A stretch of 64,000 nucleotides of DNA from contig NW_003314299.1 in the NCBI RefSeq assembly GCF_000143415.4, forward strand, positions 53,501-117,500, written 5' to 3'. This stretch comes from Selaginella moellendorffii. Its lineage: Eukaryota > Streptophyta > Lycopodiopsida > Selaginellales > Selaginellaceae. Shown piece by piece: positions 33,510-44,320 of this stretch (its first letter is position 1; each line of letters opens with the position of its first letter). Both the position numbers and the translations under genes were made by a program. The notes under the pieces were generated by a model. That model was not told the DNA's origin. It did not search any database and saw only the letters and a program-made list of their open reading frames with translations.

Positions 33510-34452
33510 CGAAAATCCCATCTCTCATCCAAATGCCCGGAGCGAGCGTAGGCTGCGATCATCGCCCGGAGTGGCATCTCATCAAAAACTGTTTTTGCGC
33601 ACTCCACCATCTCGGCCTGCGAGTATCCGACCACCGTCGTCGTCCAGGCCACCACGTCCCGGTGCGGCATCCCGTCAAACAGCCTCTTTGCTTCCTCCAT
33701 CTCGCCTCGTCTTGCGTAGGCCTATCAAGGTCGTGAATGACACGCCGTTCCTCCTTGGCATCATCTCGAACACGTCCCTGCCTTGTTCTACGTGACCATC
33801 TTGAGCATAAGCTTGGACCATCGAGTCCCACGATGAGACATCCGATCAAACGCGGCCTTTGCTTGGACAAGCTCGCCTCTCTCCACGCTCGACTGGAGCA
33901 TCACATTCCAGGAGATGGAGTTTCATCTTGTAAAACAGCTCCCGGGCCTCCTCCACGCGACCGTGATCCGCGTACGCTGTGATGAGCGCGTTCCAAGTTA
34001 CCAAGTTCCTGTCCGGTATCCGATCGAAGATGGTCTTTGCGTCTTCAAGGAAACCATGACTGGCGTAAGCGTTCATCATCGTCGTCCACGGGATCGCGTC
34101 GGGGCACTGGATTCTCTCGAACAAAACTCTCGCTTCTTCCAAGTCTCCATTCTTGGCGTGGCCCTGGAGCATTGCCGTAGAGGCCACGACGTTCTCCATC
34201 GGCATCCTCTCGAACAAAGCTCTCGGCAATCTCTCCTCCAGCAACGTAAGCCCAGATCATCGTTGTCCACGACACTGAGTCTCGCAAGATCATCCTCTCG
34301 AAAACCCTCTTGCCAGATCAAGTTGCATATCCAGCCACCATAGCGTTCCACAAAACCACATCCTTGAGCGGCATGCAATGGAAGAGCTTCTTTGCCTCTT
34401 CCACTTTTCCAGCCTTTTCATGACCCGTGATCATAGAGTTCCATGCAATCAT
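33510..34452 (-). pseudogene. PPR copy E, 3' half cut by Copia LTR
   Basis: Corresponds to the middle of the PPR protein (from about KNVIAWN, residue 175, to about residue 500). Several small deletions; frames broken near 33735, 33830 and 34230. The right end, ...GCAATCAT, abuts the TGTTAGAG start of the Copia LTR at 34453. It supplies the half that is missing from copy C. Confidence 0.85.
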
Positions 34453-37400
34453 TGTTAGAGTCGAAATCCAAGGTGTGATAGGCACCTTGAATCATGGAGA
34501 TCAAGGGCCACATTCAACAGCAAATTTCAGGAGAAAATTCTGGATGTAGCTAGTATATATCAGAGCAGGATCAAAAGGATGGAAATGCTGCCACTGTCAC
34601 TTTCCCAAATGGCCGTTCCATTTCCATTTTTGATGGATCTTGAAACTTCTCAAGCTGGAGGCACCGGATGGAGCTCATCCTCAAAGGTGAGGGAGTTTGG
34701 GGCGTTGTCAATGGTGACGAGCTGAAGCCAGGAGTTGATGTAGGCTATCAGAAGGTGGATACCTAGAGTTGGCATGAGGACAAGGGCACGGCAACAATCG
34801 GGCTTGCAGTGATAGAGAGTGTGCTAGATGATCTCACCCTCAATGAGAATTACACCAGCAGTGAGTTGTGGAAGAAGCTGTGTGAGAAGCACAAGCAGCA
34901 GATGCATTCCAGATTGGCCATCTCTACACAGAGATGATCAACATGTGGTGGACAGAGTCAGAAAGCTTCGATTAGTTCATGGATGACATGAAAAATACAT
35001 ATAGGCAAATTGAGGAGTCAGATAAGGAGAACAAGCTTCCTCCTTCTCTTTAGACTTATTTATTTCTTCGTGCTCTTCCTAATTCTTTCCATTCTCTTCA
35101 AAGTAACTTGATGTAGGTTGACAAGCTCTAGCTTAGTTATGCCATATTTGCCGTTAAGAAGGAAATCATCATGTAGGAGGATGTTGGGATTCTCTACTCC
35201 AAATCTGATCAGGCTTTGTTTGCAAGAAGCTTTTCTAAACAATTTGTGAAGAAGAAGAACAACAACAAAGTTTCGAAGGATGGAGATTTTTCCAAGGCAA
35301 AGGATAGTGATGTGAAGTCTAACAAGGACTCTAAGAAGAAATCCTCTTGTGGTTATTGCAACAAGTCTAACCATGAAGAGTCTGAATGCAAGTTGAAGAT
35401 GAAACACCTTCAACAACAGTTGAATGATTTCAAATCTTTAAAACTTATGGCTCACTATAGATGACTTTTGGATGAAGCTTGTGTTGTTAAGGTCAAAACC
35501 GAGCTTTGCAACAATGCCATGGTAACTAACTCTTTTGTGATTGATTCCGGAGCTACTCCTCATCTATCTTGGCACAAAGATTTGAAAGAAAAGTGGAGCA
35601 AGAACAATGGATTTCACTTCAACACACTCATTGATTCATATATGGCTGTATATATATACAACTTCAATCAAATCGGAAATCACTAGAGATCTGATATGAA
35701 TCGTCTTGTTTGTCGTGTTCATCATTATTCCTACACTCCCCCTTCAAGCTGAAGGTGCTTGACACTCCAAGTTGATTCCTCCAGAAGCATTCTGATACTT
35801 GTTTGTTTCACAATTGGTGAGAATGTCTCATCAAAATCCACTCCAGGAACTTGTGAATATCCTTGAGCAACAAGTCTTGCTTTGTAACGCTGTACCGATC
35901 CATCAGGATTTCTGTGAAGCTTGAACACCCAGCGTGATCCAACAACTTCACATCCTTTAGGAGCTTCCACCAAGTCATAAGTTTGGTTCTCATCAAGAGA
36001 ATTCAACTCATCTTGCATTGCTAAAACCCACTTATCTGCATCAAGAGCTTGAATTGCCTGCTCAAAGTTGACTAGTTCAGAAGCTATTTCTGTTGTTGCA
36101 AAAGACCACTGCTTGGGATGAGGTGCTCTGCTTGATCGTCTAGATGATGTCCACCCATAGTTCTCCACGTTGAATGGTAGATCACGTGTGAGCCTGTCAA
36201 CTTCTCCAATTCGTGCACAATGAGTAGCATCGCCCTGTTCTTCAGGAAGAAAAGATCCAAAGACTGGTGTTGGATGGTCGTCTGCTGAAGGAGATGAGGG
36301 ATAGATGATTGTCAGATCATTGTCATCTTCATCATCGTCTTCAACACCATCCCAACTCCATTCTTCCGGAGTCCAGTTCATGTTTTGATCTGAGCTTTCT
36401 TCTTCTTGAACATGATCTTTGTAAAGTGTTCCTTCATCAAAATGAATGCTACTGCTTACAAAAATTTGATGATTACCAGGCTGGTACAAGTGATATCCTT
36501 TTGAATTGGAATTGTATCCAACAAGAAAGGCCGCCTTGCTTCTGCTCTCCAACTTGCCGAGATGCTCATCCACCCTTTTTGCAAAGCTTAAACAACCAAA
36601 ATGCCTAAAGTGCACCACCGATTATCTTTGACCAGTCCAAAGCTCTTTTGGGATCTTGTTGGGATTGCGAGAATGAGGGAGAAGGTTTTGAACATGCACA
36701 GCTGATCCGACTGCTTCAGCCCAGAGGAATTTTGGTAGTCCTGATTCTTGAAGGAAGCACCAAACTGCGTTCATGATTGTTCTGTTCTTGCGCTCAAAGA
36801 CTCCATTCTATTGAGGGGTATGAGAGCAAGAGTGCTGATGAAGAATTCCTCGTTCAGCATAGAACTGCTGAAAGAACTTGTTGACATATTCCCCTCTTGA
36901 ATCAGTATGTAAACAGCTAATCCTCTAACCAGTTTTCATTTCGGCTTCTGCTACAAATTGCTTGAATTTGCTGAAGACTTCATCTTTGTGACGAAGAAAG
37001 AAGACGTCCGTATGCCTGGAGAAATCATCTGTAAATGTCACAAAATACTTTGTGCCATTCTGAGCAAACAATCGCATGGGTCCACAAACATTTGAGTGAA
37101 TGAGCTGCAAGGAACGAGTGCTTCTGATCACAGCAAGTTTGAAAGTATGACAGGTTTGCTTGCCAAGAATGCAAGTGTGACATTTTGCTGAACTTTGAAA
37201 AACGTGGTCGTTGAAGCCATCCACAAGCTCCTGCTTCTGCATATGCCTGATGAGAGGGGGATTGGCATGTGCAAGTCAAGAATGCTAGAGAGAACTATCT
37301 GTAGTCATGCATATCTCAAGAGTGTTCAATTTTTCTCCAGAAGCTACTCCTTCTCAAACAGGTTACCACATCTAGGAAAATGCAGTAATGGACGACCATT

Positions 37401-39731
37401 TGCAAGAACTTGACATTGATGTTTGGAGAAATTCACATCCAAACCTTCATCCATAAGCCTAGCTACAGAAACCAGATTCTTCATTATCTTTGGAACATAC
37501 CATGCATTCTTCAAGAGCAGAGACTTTTTTCCCAGTGGAACTCGCACATCCCCAGTTGCACGAACAGGTAAAATGCTTCCATCTCCCACACAAATGCACT
37601 TCCCTTTTGCAGCACGCAACTGCACAAAGTTCGACCCGCTTTGCATCAGGTGTCTCTCTGAACCTGAATCGATGGTCAATTTTTTAGAAACGTTTGGAAC
37701 TGCTACCTCAGATAATGCCGCAAGTTCCTGTGTTTCCCCTTCCTGAGCATTTGCTGCGAGCCCTATGTTCATGTGCTGCAGCCAAGCTGGAACTGGGAAA
37801 TCCTTGGAATAGTGTCTTGGCATCCCATAGGTCCAGCATTCCTGTTTGTTCTTGCCCACAAAACAATCCCAAACTGCTGCTTCTTTACCAGAATTCCCTG
37901 AATTCTGCTGCTGCTGCAGATTTCCCCTAAACCCACAACCTCTGCCTCGTACTCCTCTTCCACGGCCTCCTCTGCCTCGATGATTTCCAGCCCACAGAGC
38001 TGAATCAGTCCCTGACTGATTGCTCGATGCAGAAACATTTGATGTAGACTGTGAGATCAAAACCTGGGAAGGCTTTTGATCAAAGTCCACAATCAAACCT
38101 CTCGCAGCCAGCTCTGACTGTAAAGTTTGCTCAGCTTGTTCAAAGTTGAGCAACATCATGCGAACGGTAGGGACGAAAGAACTAAAAGAAGAATCTTGCA
38201 TAGCCTCGCAAAGCGTCAGAACTTTTTTGCTTTCGTTGAACACCGCTGGACTGCCTTCAAGCTCCATCCACAGATCTTGCATCTTGGCAAGGAACTCTTC
38301 AAAATTCTTGCCTGGATGAAAACAGGTTTCACAAATGCAAGTCTTGACCATGCTGATCTTGGAGAGGGAAAGAACAGCATACTTGTTGTGGAGATGAGCC
38401 CAGATCTCACAAGCACTCTTATGATGCAAACGCATCATAAGGGCATTTGCAAGCTTAGAAAGAATCAATCCTTTTGCTCGAGATTCCTTCTTCTCCAGCA
38501 CAGCTTGTTCCCCTGGATCAAGCTATTGTCGAGCTGCTGCAACAGAGGCACGAATTGCCTCTTCATCCACGACTTCTCCTTCCACCGAAGTTGAAGCTCC
38601 CAACGTAGCAGGGGCTCGCCGCGTATGAGCATCTACAGCGATTGTCGGTGGTGAAACGATTTCCCAAAGTTCTTCCATCTGCAGCATGCGCATCATTTTC
38701 TCGGACCAGGTATTGAACCCTCTCCTCCCATCAAAGGCAGCGACTCCCTGAAGCAAGATCAATTCAACTTTGCTGCAGCTCATGATGTGAGGCACAAAGA
38801 AAGGAGAAGAAAGAGTTCAGAAACTGAGCTCTAATACCATGAAAGAAAAGCGGAGCAAGAATAACAGATTTCACTTCAACACACTCATTGATTCATATAT
38901 GGCTGTATATATATACAACTTCAATCAAATTGGAAATCACTAGAGATCTGATATGAATTGTCTTGCTTGTCATGTTCATCATTATTCCTACAAGATCATT
39001 TTGTCAAGTATAGAAATTGTCTTGGCCAGCATGCTATGCAGCTAAGAGACAATAGTGAGCATGGTGTTCATGGCATTGGTGACATCAATGTCCAAACATC
39101 TCATAGGAACTTAACTCTGACTAAGGTAATGTATGTTTCTACTCTTCACAAAGATTTACTATCTGTTGCTAAGATTGCTGATATGGGGAACAATTTGTGT
39201 TTTGCTCATCAAGCTTGTGTCATTCAAAATGCACAAACTCATGATGTGGTTGCTATAGCTCCCAGGGAAGGAAATCTATACTGACTCAAAGACAAGGAGT
39301 CTACCAGCTCTTTGATTCTTGCCTCTGTTGGTAAAGGTGCATGTGATCTATGGCATAAGTGATTGGGCCATTGCTCATTGGCTAGGATTTCCACCTTAAA
39401 GAACATGGTAAATGGTTTGGATGTATCTAACGAGCTAACTCTTGCTCCATGGGAAGCATGTGCACTTGGAAAGCACCATCGTCAGCCTTTTAAAACGATT
39501 GGAAGTCGAACAAGCAATTTGCTTAAACTTGTCCATGCTGATGTTTGTGGTCCAGTACAAGTTCCATCTTTCAAGAAGGCTAAGTATTTGTTGACTTTCA
39601 CAGATGATCTTAGTTGCAAGACTTGGGTTTATTTTCTAAAGAAGAAATCTAATTATTTTGTAGATTGGAAAGCCTTGGTAGAAAACCAAACTGATTGTCA
39701 AATCAAGAAGCTACATATAGACAACCTCACA
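34453..39731 (+). mobile_element. Degraded Copia element (host), interrupted by a second Copia
   Basis: The 5' LTR remnant 34453-34560 begins TGTTAGAGTCG and is followed by TATCAGAGCAGG, an initiator tRNA-Met primer site. The gag region 34570-35460 has many stops and ends with the zinc knuckle CGYCNKSNHEESEC. The protease start VIDSGATPHLSWHKD breaks at 35582 and resumes at 38993 as HFVKYRNCLGQ. Then comes the GAG-pre-integrase region and integrase (KLVHADVCGPVQVPSF, TFTDDLSCKTWVYFL) up to about 39731. Reverse transcriptase is missing. Flanked on the left by PPR copy E with ATCAT. Confidence 0.88.
35583..38992 (-). mobile_element. Nested Copia element with 153-bp LTRs, RT/RNase H deleted
   Basis: LTRs are 35583-35735 and 38840-38992, both TG...CA. 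Target duplication: AGATT (35578-35582) against AGATC (38993-38997), inside the host protease codons. Primer site TGGTATTAGAGC just inside the right LTR, purine tract just inside the left LTR, so it points left. The gag frame starts at about 38784 (MSCSKVELILLQGV), with one stop near 38524. It continues with a degenerate zinc knuckle (CWTYGMPRHYSKDFP), protease IDSGSERHL, integrase (CHTCILGKQTCHTFKL, TFTDDFSRHTDVFF, FGCLSFAKRVDEHLGK) and the first residues of reverse transcriptase (RWVFKLHRNPDGSVQRYKAR). Right after SPIVKQTSIRMLL it jumps to the 3' end (LQLEGGV), so RT and RNase H are deleted. Confidence 0.92.
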
Positions 39732-40182
39732 AGAATGTCATTGACAAAGTGCCAAAAGGAGAGCAAAAAATGAACAAGATCTTTTCAGAAGGAATTAGAA
39801 CAACTGCTACATAAAAGAAGAAAGAAACACTAGCTATATACTAATTACATCCAGAATTTTCTCCTGAAATTTGCTATTGAATGTGGCCCATTCAAAGTGC
39901 CTATCACACCTTGGATTTCAACTCCAACACTTCTCCTAAAGCCAAGGGTGTGACTGCTGTTGCTACCTCTTTCTCAGTCAAGGCTTGGCTATGACTCCAA
40001 TAGAATTCCTATGTTCCACAAATAGAACTTCAGCCAAAAGTTTTGTAAAGATGTCAGTAAGTTGTTGTTGAGAAGAAACATGCTGAACCGTTAACAAACT
40101 TGTGTGTACCAAATCCCTGACATAACTTGGCAATATGTCAAGACTTCCAGTTGCACTTAACTATTGCACCAATTGATAGCTC
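39732..40182 (-). mobile_element. Inverted Copia 3' end with LTR and a scrap of PPR
   Basis: About 14 bp of PPR sequence (CTCACAAGAATGTCAT) lead into an LTR 39742-39929 (TGACAAAG...CCAACA). Then follows the 3' end of a Copia on the minus strand (RNase H tail, as at 44521-44780), ending at about 40182 at the start of the inverted-repeat arm. It is the right border of the Copia nest, turned around relative to the host element. Confidence 0.75.
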
Positions 40183-40669
40183 CAGCCTGGAGACGCAATC
40201 GATCATCAAGCCCAGTGATATTTATCGCCTTTCGTGATGGGCGAGCTCGATTTACTCTGGTCTGGTAGATCCATCGCCACCGCCAGCGCAGGGCAGGGTG
40301 ACTTTTAGCTGCCTTGTACAGATGCTCAAGTTGCGGCTTGATTCTTCACAACCTTTTAATTGAAATGTATAAAAATGGTGACAGCGTTGTTTGGTTTCGG
40401 GTATTATCTAGCGTCGTGAAACATCATACTTGCAACATATGCCCAAAGATGGCATCTGAGAGAGAAAAGGAAAACGTTTTAGAATTGGGTTTGTAAGTTG
40501 TAAAGGGTTTCTCTTAGTAGCGTTGGGCATAGTTGACGAAGTTAGTATCAGCAGTTGCCTTGACCAGGCATTTGGATGAGAGAGGGGATTTTTGTAGAAC
40601 ATGAAGTGATTATGATCATTAGAACACCATGGCCTGCCGAGAGCACCTTCAAAGGCAACGTTCTCGGTG
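40183..40669 (-). repeat. Right arm of inverted repeat, P450 3' flank
   Basis: Reverse complement of 32605-33092 with small indels, including the end of the unidentified gene fragment. No coding region of its own. Confidence 0.75.
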
Positions 40670-41797
40670 TCAACAGGCATAGACAGACGTTTCGAGCCTT
40701 GCCGATGCGAATGCCACCAAGTTGGACGCCGGCATACACGAGAGAGTTCCCGACGACCTCTCGGACAAATCGATCTCGCCTTCACTCTTCCAATCAAACG
40801 CATGGAGCAAGCTTGCAACCACAAAAGGAACCACGCGGGAAGCTATTGGCATGCCCGGACAAGTTCTCCTCCCGGCAGAGAATGGGATCATGAGTTCTTG
40901 GTTGGATTTCGCTCGATCGCCCAGGAAACGCTCCAGGCGAAACACCTCGGGCTTCTCCCAGTGCCGTGGGTCGTGCCCGATCGCCCAGATGTTGATGAGA
41001 ACGGTGCAGTGCTTGGGGATGTCGTAGCCTGCGAGTGTTGCCTTGGATGGATTGTGGTGAGGAACGCCAAGAGCTCCCACTGGATGGACTCGCAACACTT
41101 CTTTGAAGATTGCTTCGATGTAAGGTAAGTTGACGAGGTCCGAGTGCTTGACAAGTTGTGACTTCCCTATCGTGTTCTTTACTGCTTCTTGTGCTTTTTC
41201 CATCACTCTGGAATTTCTTAGAACTTCGGCCATGGCCCAGACTGCTGTCCACTTGATCGTGTCAACTCCAGCGACAAGTATATCCTGTGCAAAGAGTAAG
41301 TTCCAGACTGAAAAGTGCGTGGTATCACTTACAGTGAGCAGTGCGACGATTGATATGTCTCGTAGGGACTCGAGAGATAATAGCACGTCTGTGAGATCTC
41401 TGCTGACGAATTCCTGCCCTTGAGACTCAATCCTCGCCTTGTTTTGCTTGTGAGCGCCGATCACTTGTATTAGCAATTGTTCCAGCTCTGGCATGAGAGT
41501 TTCCTTCATTGTCTTGTTTACTCCGTGGAGATCCAGGAAATCCAGCGCTGGGAACAAGTTTCCGATGTTCACGTTGATTGCTTGCTTTTCGATTTGGGCT
41601 ACCAGATCCAAAACTCTCACTTCTGTGCTGCCAAAGAGAATCATACAAAATGCATCCGAGATAAACTTGCCGACTGCATCGGTCAGGTTGATCGCCAGAG
41701 CTATCTCTAGTTCGTCGATCCCCGCAACACCATCCAGCCTCGTGTTGTTCGTCAAGTGCCTGCTCGTGATTTGCTTGAGGTTCTTCCAGGACTCCCG
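40670..41797 (-). pseudogene. Cytochrome P450 E, 5'-truncated but open to the end
   Basis: Begins at ESWKNLKQITSRH (helix C); everything upstream is replaced by the start region of PPR copy F at 41797. From there the frame is open for about 375 residues through the intron position. As in copy J, the 48-bp intron (41331-41284) has no stop and could be read through. It keeps the acid-Thr pair of the I-helix, ExxR, RLERFLGD and the heme loop FSAGRRTCPGM. It shares with copy J the 36-bp double deletion (ELEIALAINLTD) but shares its 3' flank with copy D, so it is a recombinant. Lacking the membrane anchor and the first 110 residues, it is unlikely to be active. Confidence 0.85.
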
Positions 41798-43199
41798 GCG
41801 ATTCCAGCGCAAGGCGATTTTAATTCTCTAGTCCGGTCCATCAAATCGTACGGCAACTCGAAGAACTTGGGCGAAGCGAGGAAAGTCCATGCGAGGATAG
41901 AACGGAACAGGGACCTGAAAGAAAGCTTGCATCTGTGGAATCTTGTGATTGAAATGTATGGAAAGTGCGGCAGCGTGGAGGAGGCTCGAGCGGTGTTCGA
42001 TCGGATCAGCGACAGGAACTTGGTGTCGTGGAACATCCTCCTTGCGGCATATGCCCGAAACGTGGATATTGCTCAAGCAAGATGCGTGTTCCAGAGCATG
42101 CCCAGGAAGGATCGAGTGTCATGGAAAGGAATTATCCAGCCTACGTGAAAAGCGGGCTTTCGGAAAGAGCGATGGGAGTGTTTAGAGCGATGCCATAACC
42201 GGATATCGTCTCGTGGACAACCGTGGTTGCCGCATTTGGCAAGGCGGGGGTCGAGCGACAGAGCTGTTTGATTCGATGCCTCACAAGATTGTGATCGCGT
42301 GGAACGCTATGATCACGGGTCATGAAAAGGCTGGATTAATGGAAGAGGCAAAGAAGCTCTTCGATTGCATGCCGCTCAAGGATGTGGTTTCGTGGAACGC
42401 TATGGTGGCGGGATATGCCGGAAACGGGCAACTTGATCTGGCGAGAGAGGTTTTCGAGAGCATGATCTTGCGAGACTCGGTGTCGTGGACGACGATGATC
42501 CGGGCTTACGTTACTGGAGGAGAGATTGCCAAGGCCAGAGCTTTGTTCGAGAGGATGCCGATGGAGAACGTCGTAGGGGCCACACCGAGAATGGAGACTT
42601 GGAAGAAGCGAGAGCTTTGTTCGAGAAAATCCAGTGCCCCGACGCGATCGCGTGGACGACGATGATGAACGCTTACGCCAGGCATGGTTTCCTTAAAGAC
42701 GCAAAGACCATCTTCGATCGGATGCCGGACAGGAACTTGGTAACTTGGAACGCGCTCATCACAGCGTACACGGATCACGGTCGCGTGGAGGAGGCCCGGG
42801 AGCTGTTTGACAGAATGAAAGAGAGGAACTCCATCTCCTGGGATGTGATGGTCGAGCGTGGAGAGAGGCGAGCTTGTCTAAGCAAAGGCCGCATTTGATC
42901 AGATGCCTCAATCGGACACAGTGTCGTGGAACTCGATGGTTCAAGCGTATGCTCAAGATGGTCACGTAGAACAAGCCAGGGACGTGTTCGAGAGGATGCC
43001 GAGGAGGAACGTTGTGTTATTCACGGCCTTGATCCAGGCCTACGCGAGAAGAGGCGAGATGGAGGAAGCAAAGAGGCTGTTTGACGAGATGCCGCAGCGG
43101 GACGTGGTGGCCTGGACGACGATGGTGGTCGGATACGCGCAGGCCGAGATGGTGGAGTGCGATGATCGCAGCCTACGCTCGCCCCGGGCATTTGGATGA
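41797..43199 (+). pseudogene. PPR copy F
   Basis: Inverted relative to the parent gene. Reads PAIPAQGDFNSLV from the junction with P450 E, with a frameshift at about 41830, then long good stretches ([77 protein letters not shown]). Several frameshifts and a deletion of about half a repeat near 42575. It ends at about residue 480 of the parent with the same truncation as other copies (...RPGHLDER, stop) and passes directly into the 3' flank of P450 F. Confidence 0.85.
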
Positions 43200-43204
43200 G
43201 AGAT

Positions 43205-44010
43205 GTAGAACATCAAGTGATTATGATCATTAGAACGCAATTCAAAGACAACGTTGTCTCAGGTATAGACAGACGTTTCGAGCCTCGCCGATGCGAATGC
43301 CACCAAGTCGGACGCCGGCAGAGTTCCCGACGACCTCTCGGACAAATTGATCTCGCCCAATTAAACGCATGGAGCAAGCTTGCAACCACAAAAGGAACCA
43401 CCCGGGAAGCTATCGGCATGCCAGGAATGGCATCATGAGTTCTTGGTTGGATTTCGCTTGATCGCCCAGGAAACGCTCCGAGCGAAACACCTCGGGCTCG
43501 TCCCAGTGCTGTTTGAGATGACAAGGGTGCAGTGCTTGGGGATGTCGTGGCCTGCGATTGTTACCTTGGATGGATTGTGGTACGCAAAGAGCTCCCACTG
43601 GATGGAGTCGCAAAACTTATTCGAAGATTGCTTCGATGTAAGGTAAGTTGACGAGGTCCGAGTGCTTGACAGGTTGTTACTTGACGTTGAGTGTTTGGTT
43701 TTCGATTTGGGCTACCAGATCCAAAACTCTCTCCTCTGTGCTGCCAAAGAGACTCATACAAAATGCATCCGAGATAAATTTGCCGACTGCATCGGTCAAG
43801 GTGACGGGAGCATGATCACCAGAGCTTTGTATGGCTTTGATGGATTTCGCCATCTCCATTTCGTCAATCCCCGCAAAACCATCCAGCCTCGTGTTGCTCA
43901 TGAAGTGCCTGCTCGTGATTTGATGTCTTTGAAGCCATAGCCAAACTTACTAGCTGGGCGATAAGCAAACTCCAAATCGTGAGTTATGGTGATGGAGTTG
44001 ATGACAACAA
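43205..44010 (-). pseudogene. Cytochrome P450 pseudogene F
   Basis: Inverted copy of the deletion class. From right to left it has VVINSITITHDLEFAYRPASK, the loss of the GESWKNLKQ segment, MSNTRLDGFAGIDEMEMAKS, the shared deletion of about 405 bp at about 43682, and a degenerate PERF/heme region lacking the heme-loop core (PFLACR). Several stops. Nearly identical to copy G (53952-54640). Confidence 0.85.
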
Positions 44011-44029
44011 AGCTATAAAGTCAAAACAA

Positions 44030-44320
44030 CAGGAACTTGGTGTCGTGGAACATCCTCCTTGCGGCATATGCTCGAAATGGGGATATTGCTCAAGCAAGAT
44101 GCGTGTTCCAGAGCATGCCCAGAAAGGATCAAGTGTCATGGAATGGAATGATCCAGGCCTACGTGAAAACTGGGCTTTTGGAAAGAGCGATGGAAGTGTT
44201 TAGAGCAATGCCATCACTGGATACCATCTCATGGACAACCGTGGTTGCTGCATTTGCCAAGGCGGGGGATCTGTGTCGAGCGACAGAGCTGTTTGATTTA
44301 ATGCCTCACAAGAATGTGAT
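44030..44320 (+). pseudogene. PPR copy G, cut by Copia LTR
   Basis: About 95 residues in frame ([20 protein letters not shown] to FDLMPHKNVI), starting abruptly inside the second repeat and ending at the LTR at the same codon as copy C. The left side joins P450 copy F through a scrambled junction near 44010-44030. Confidence 0.85.
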
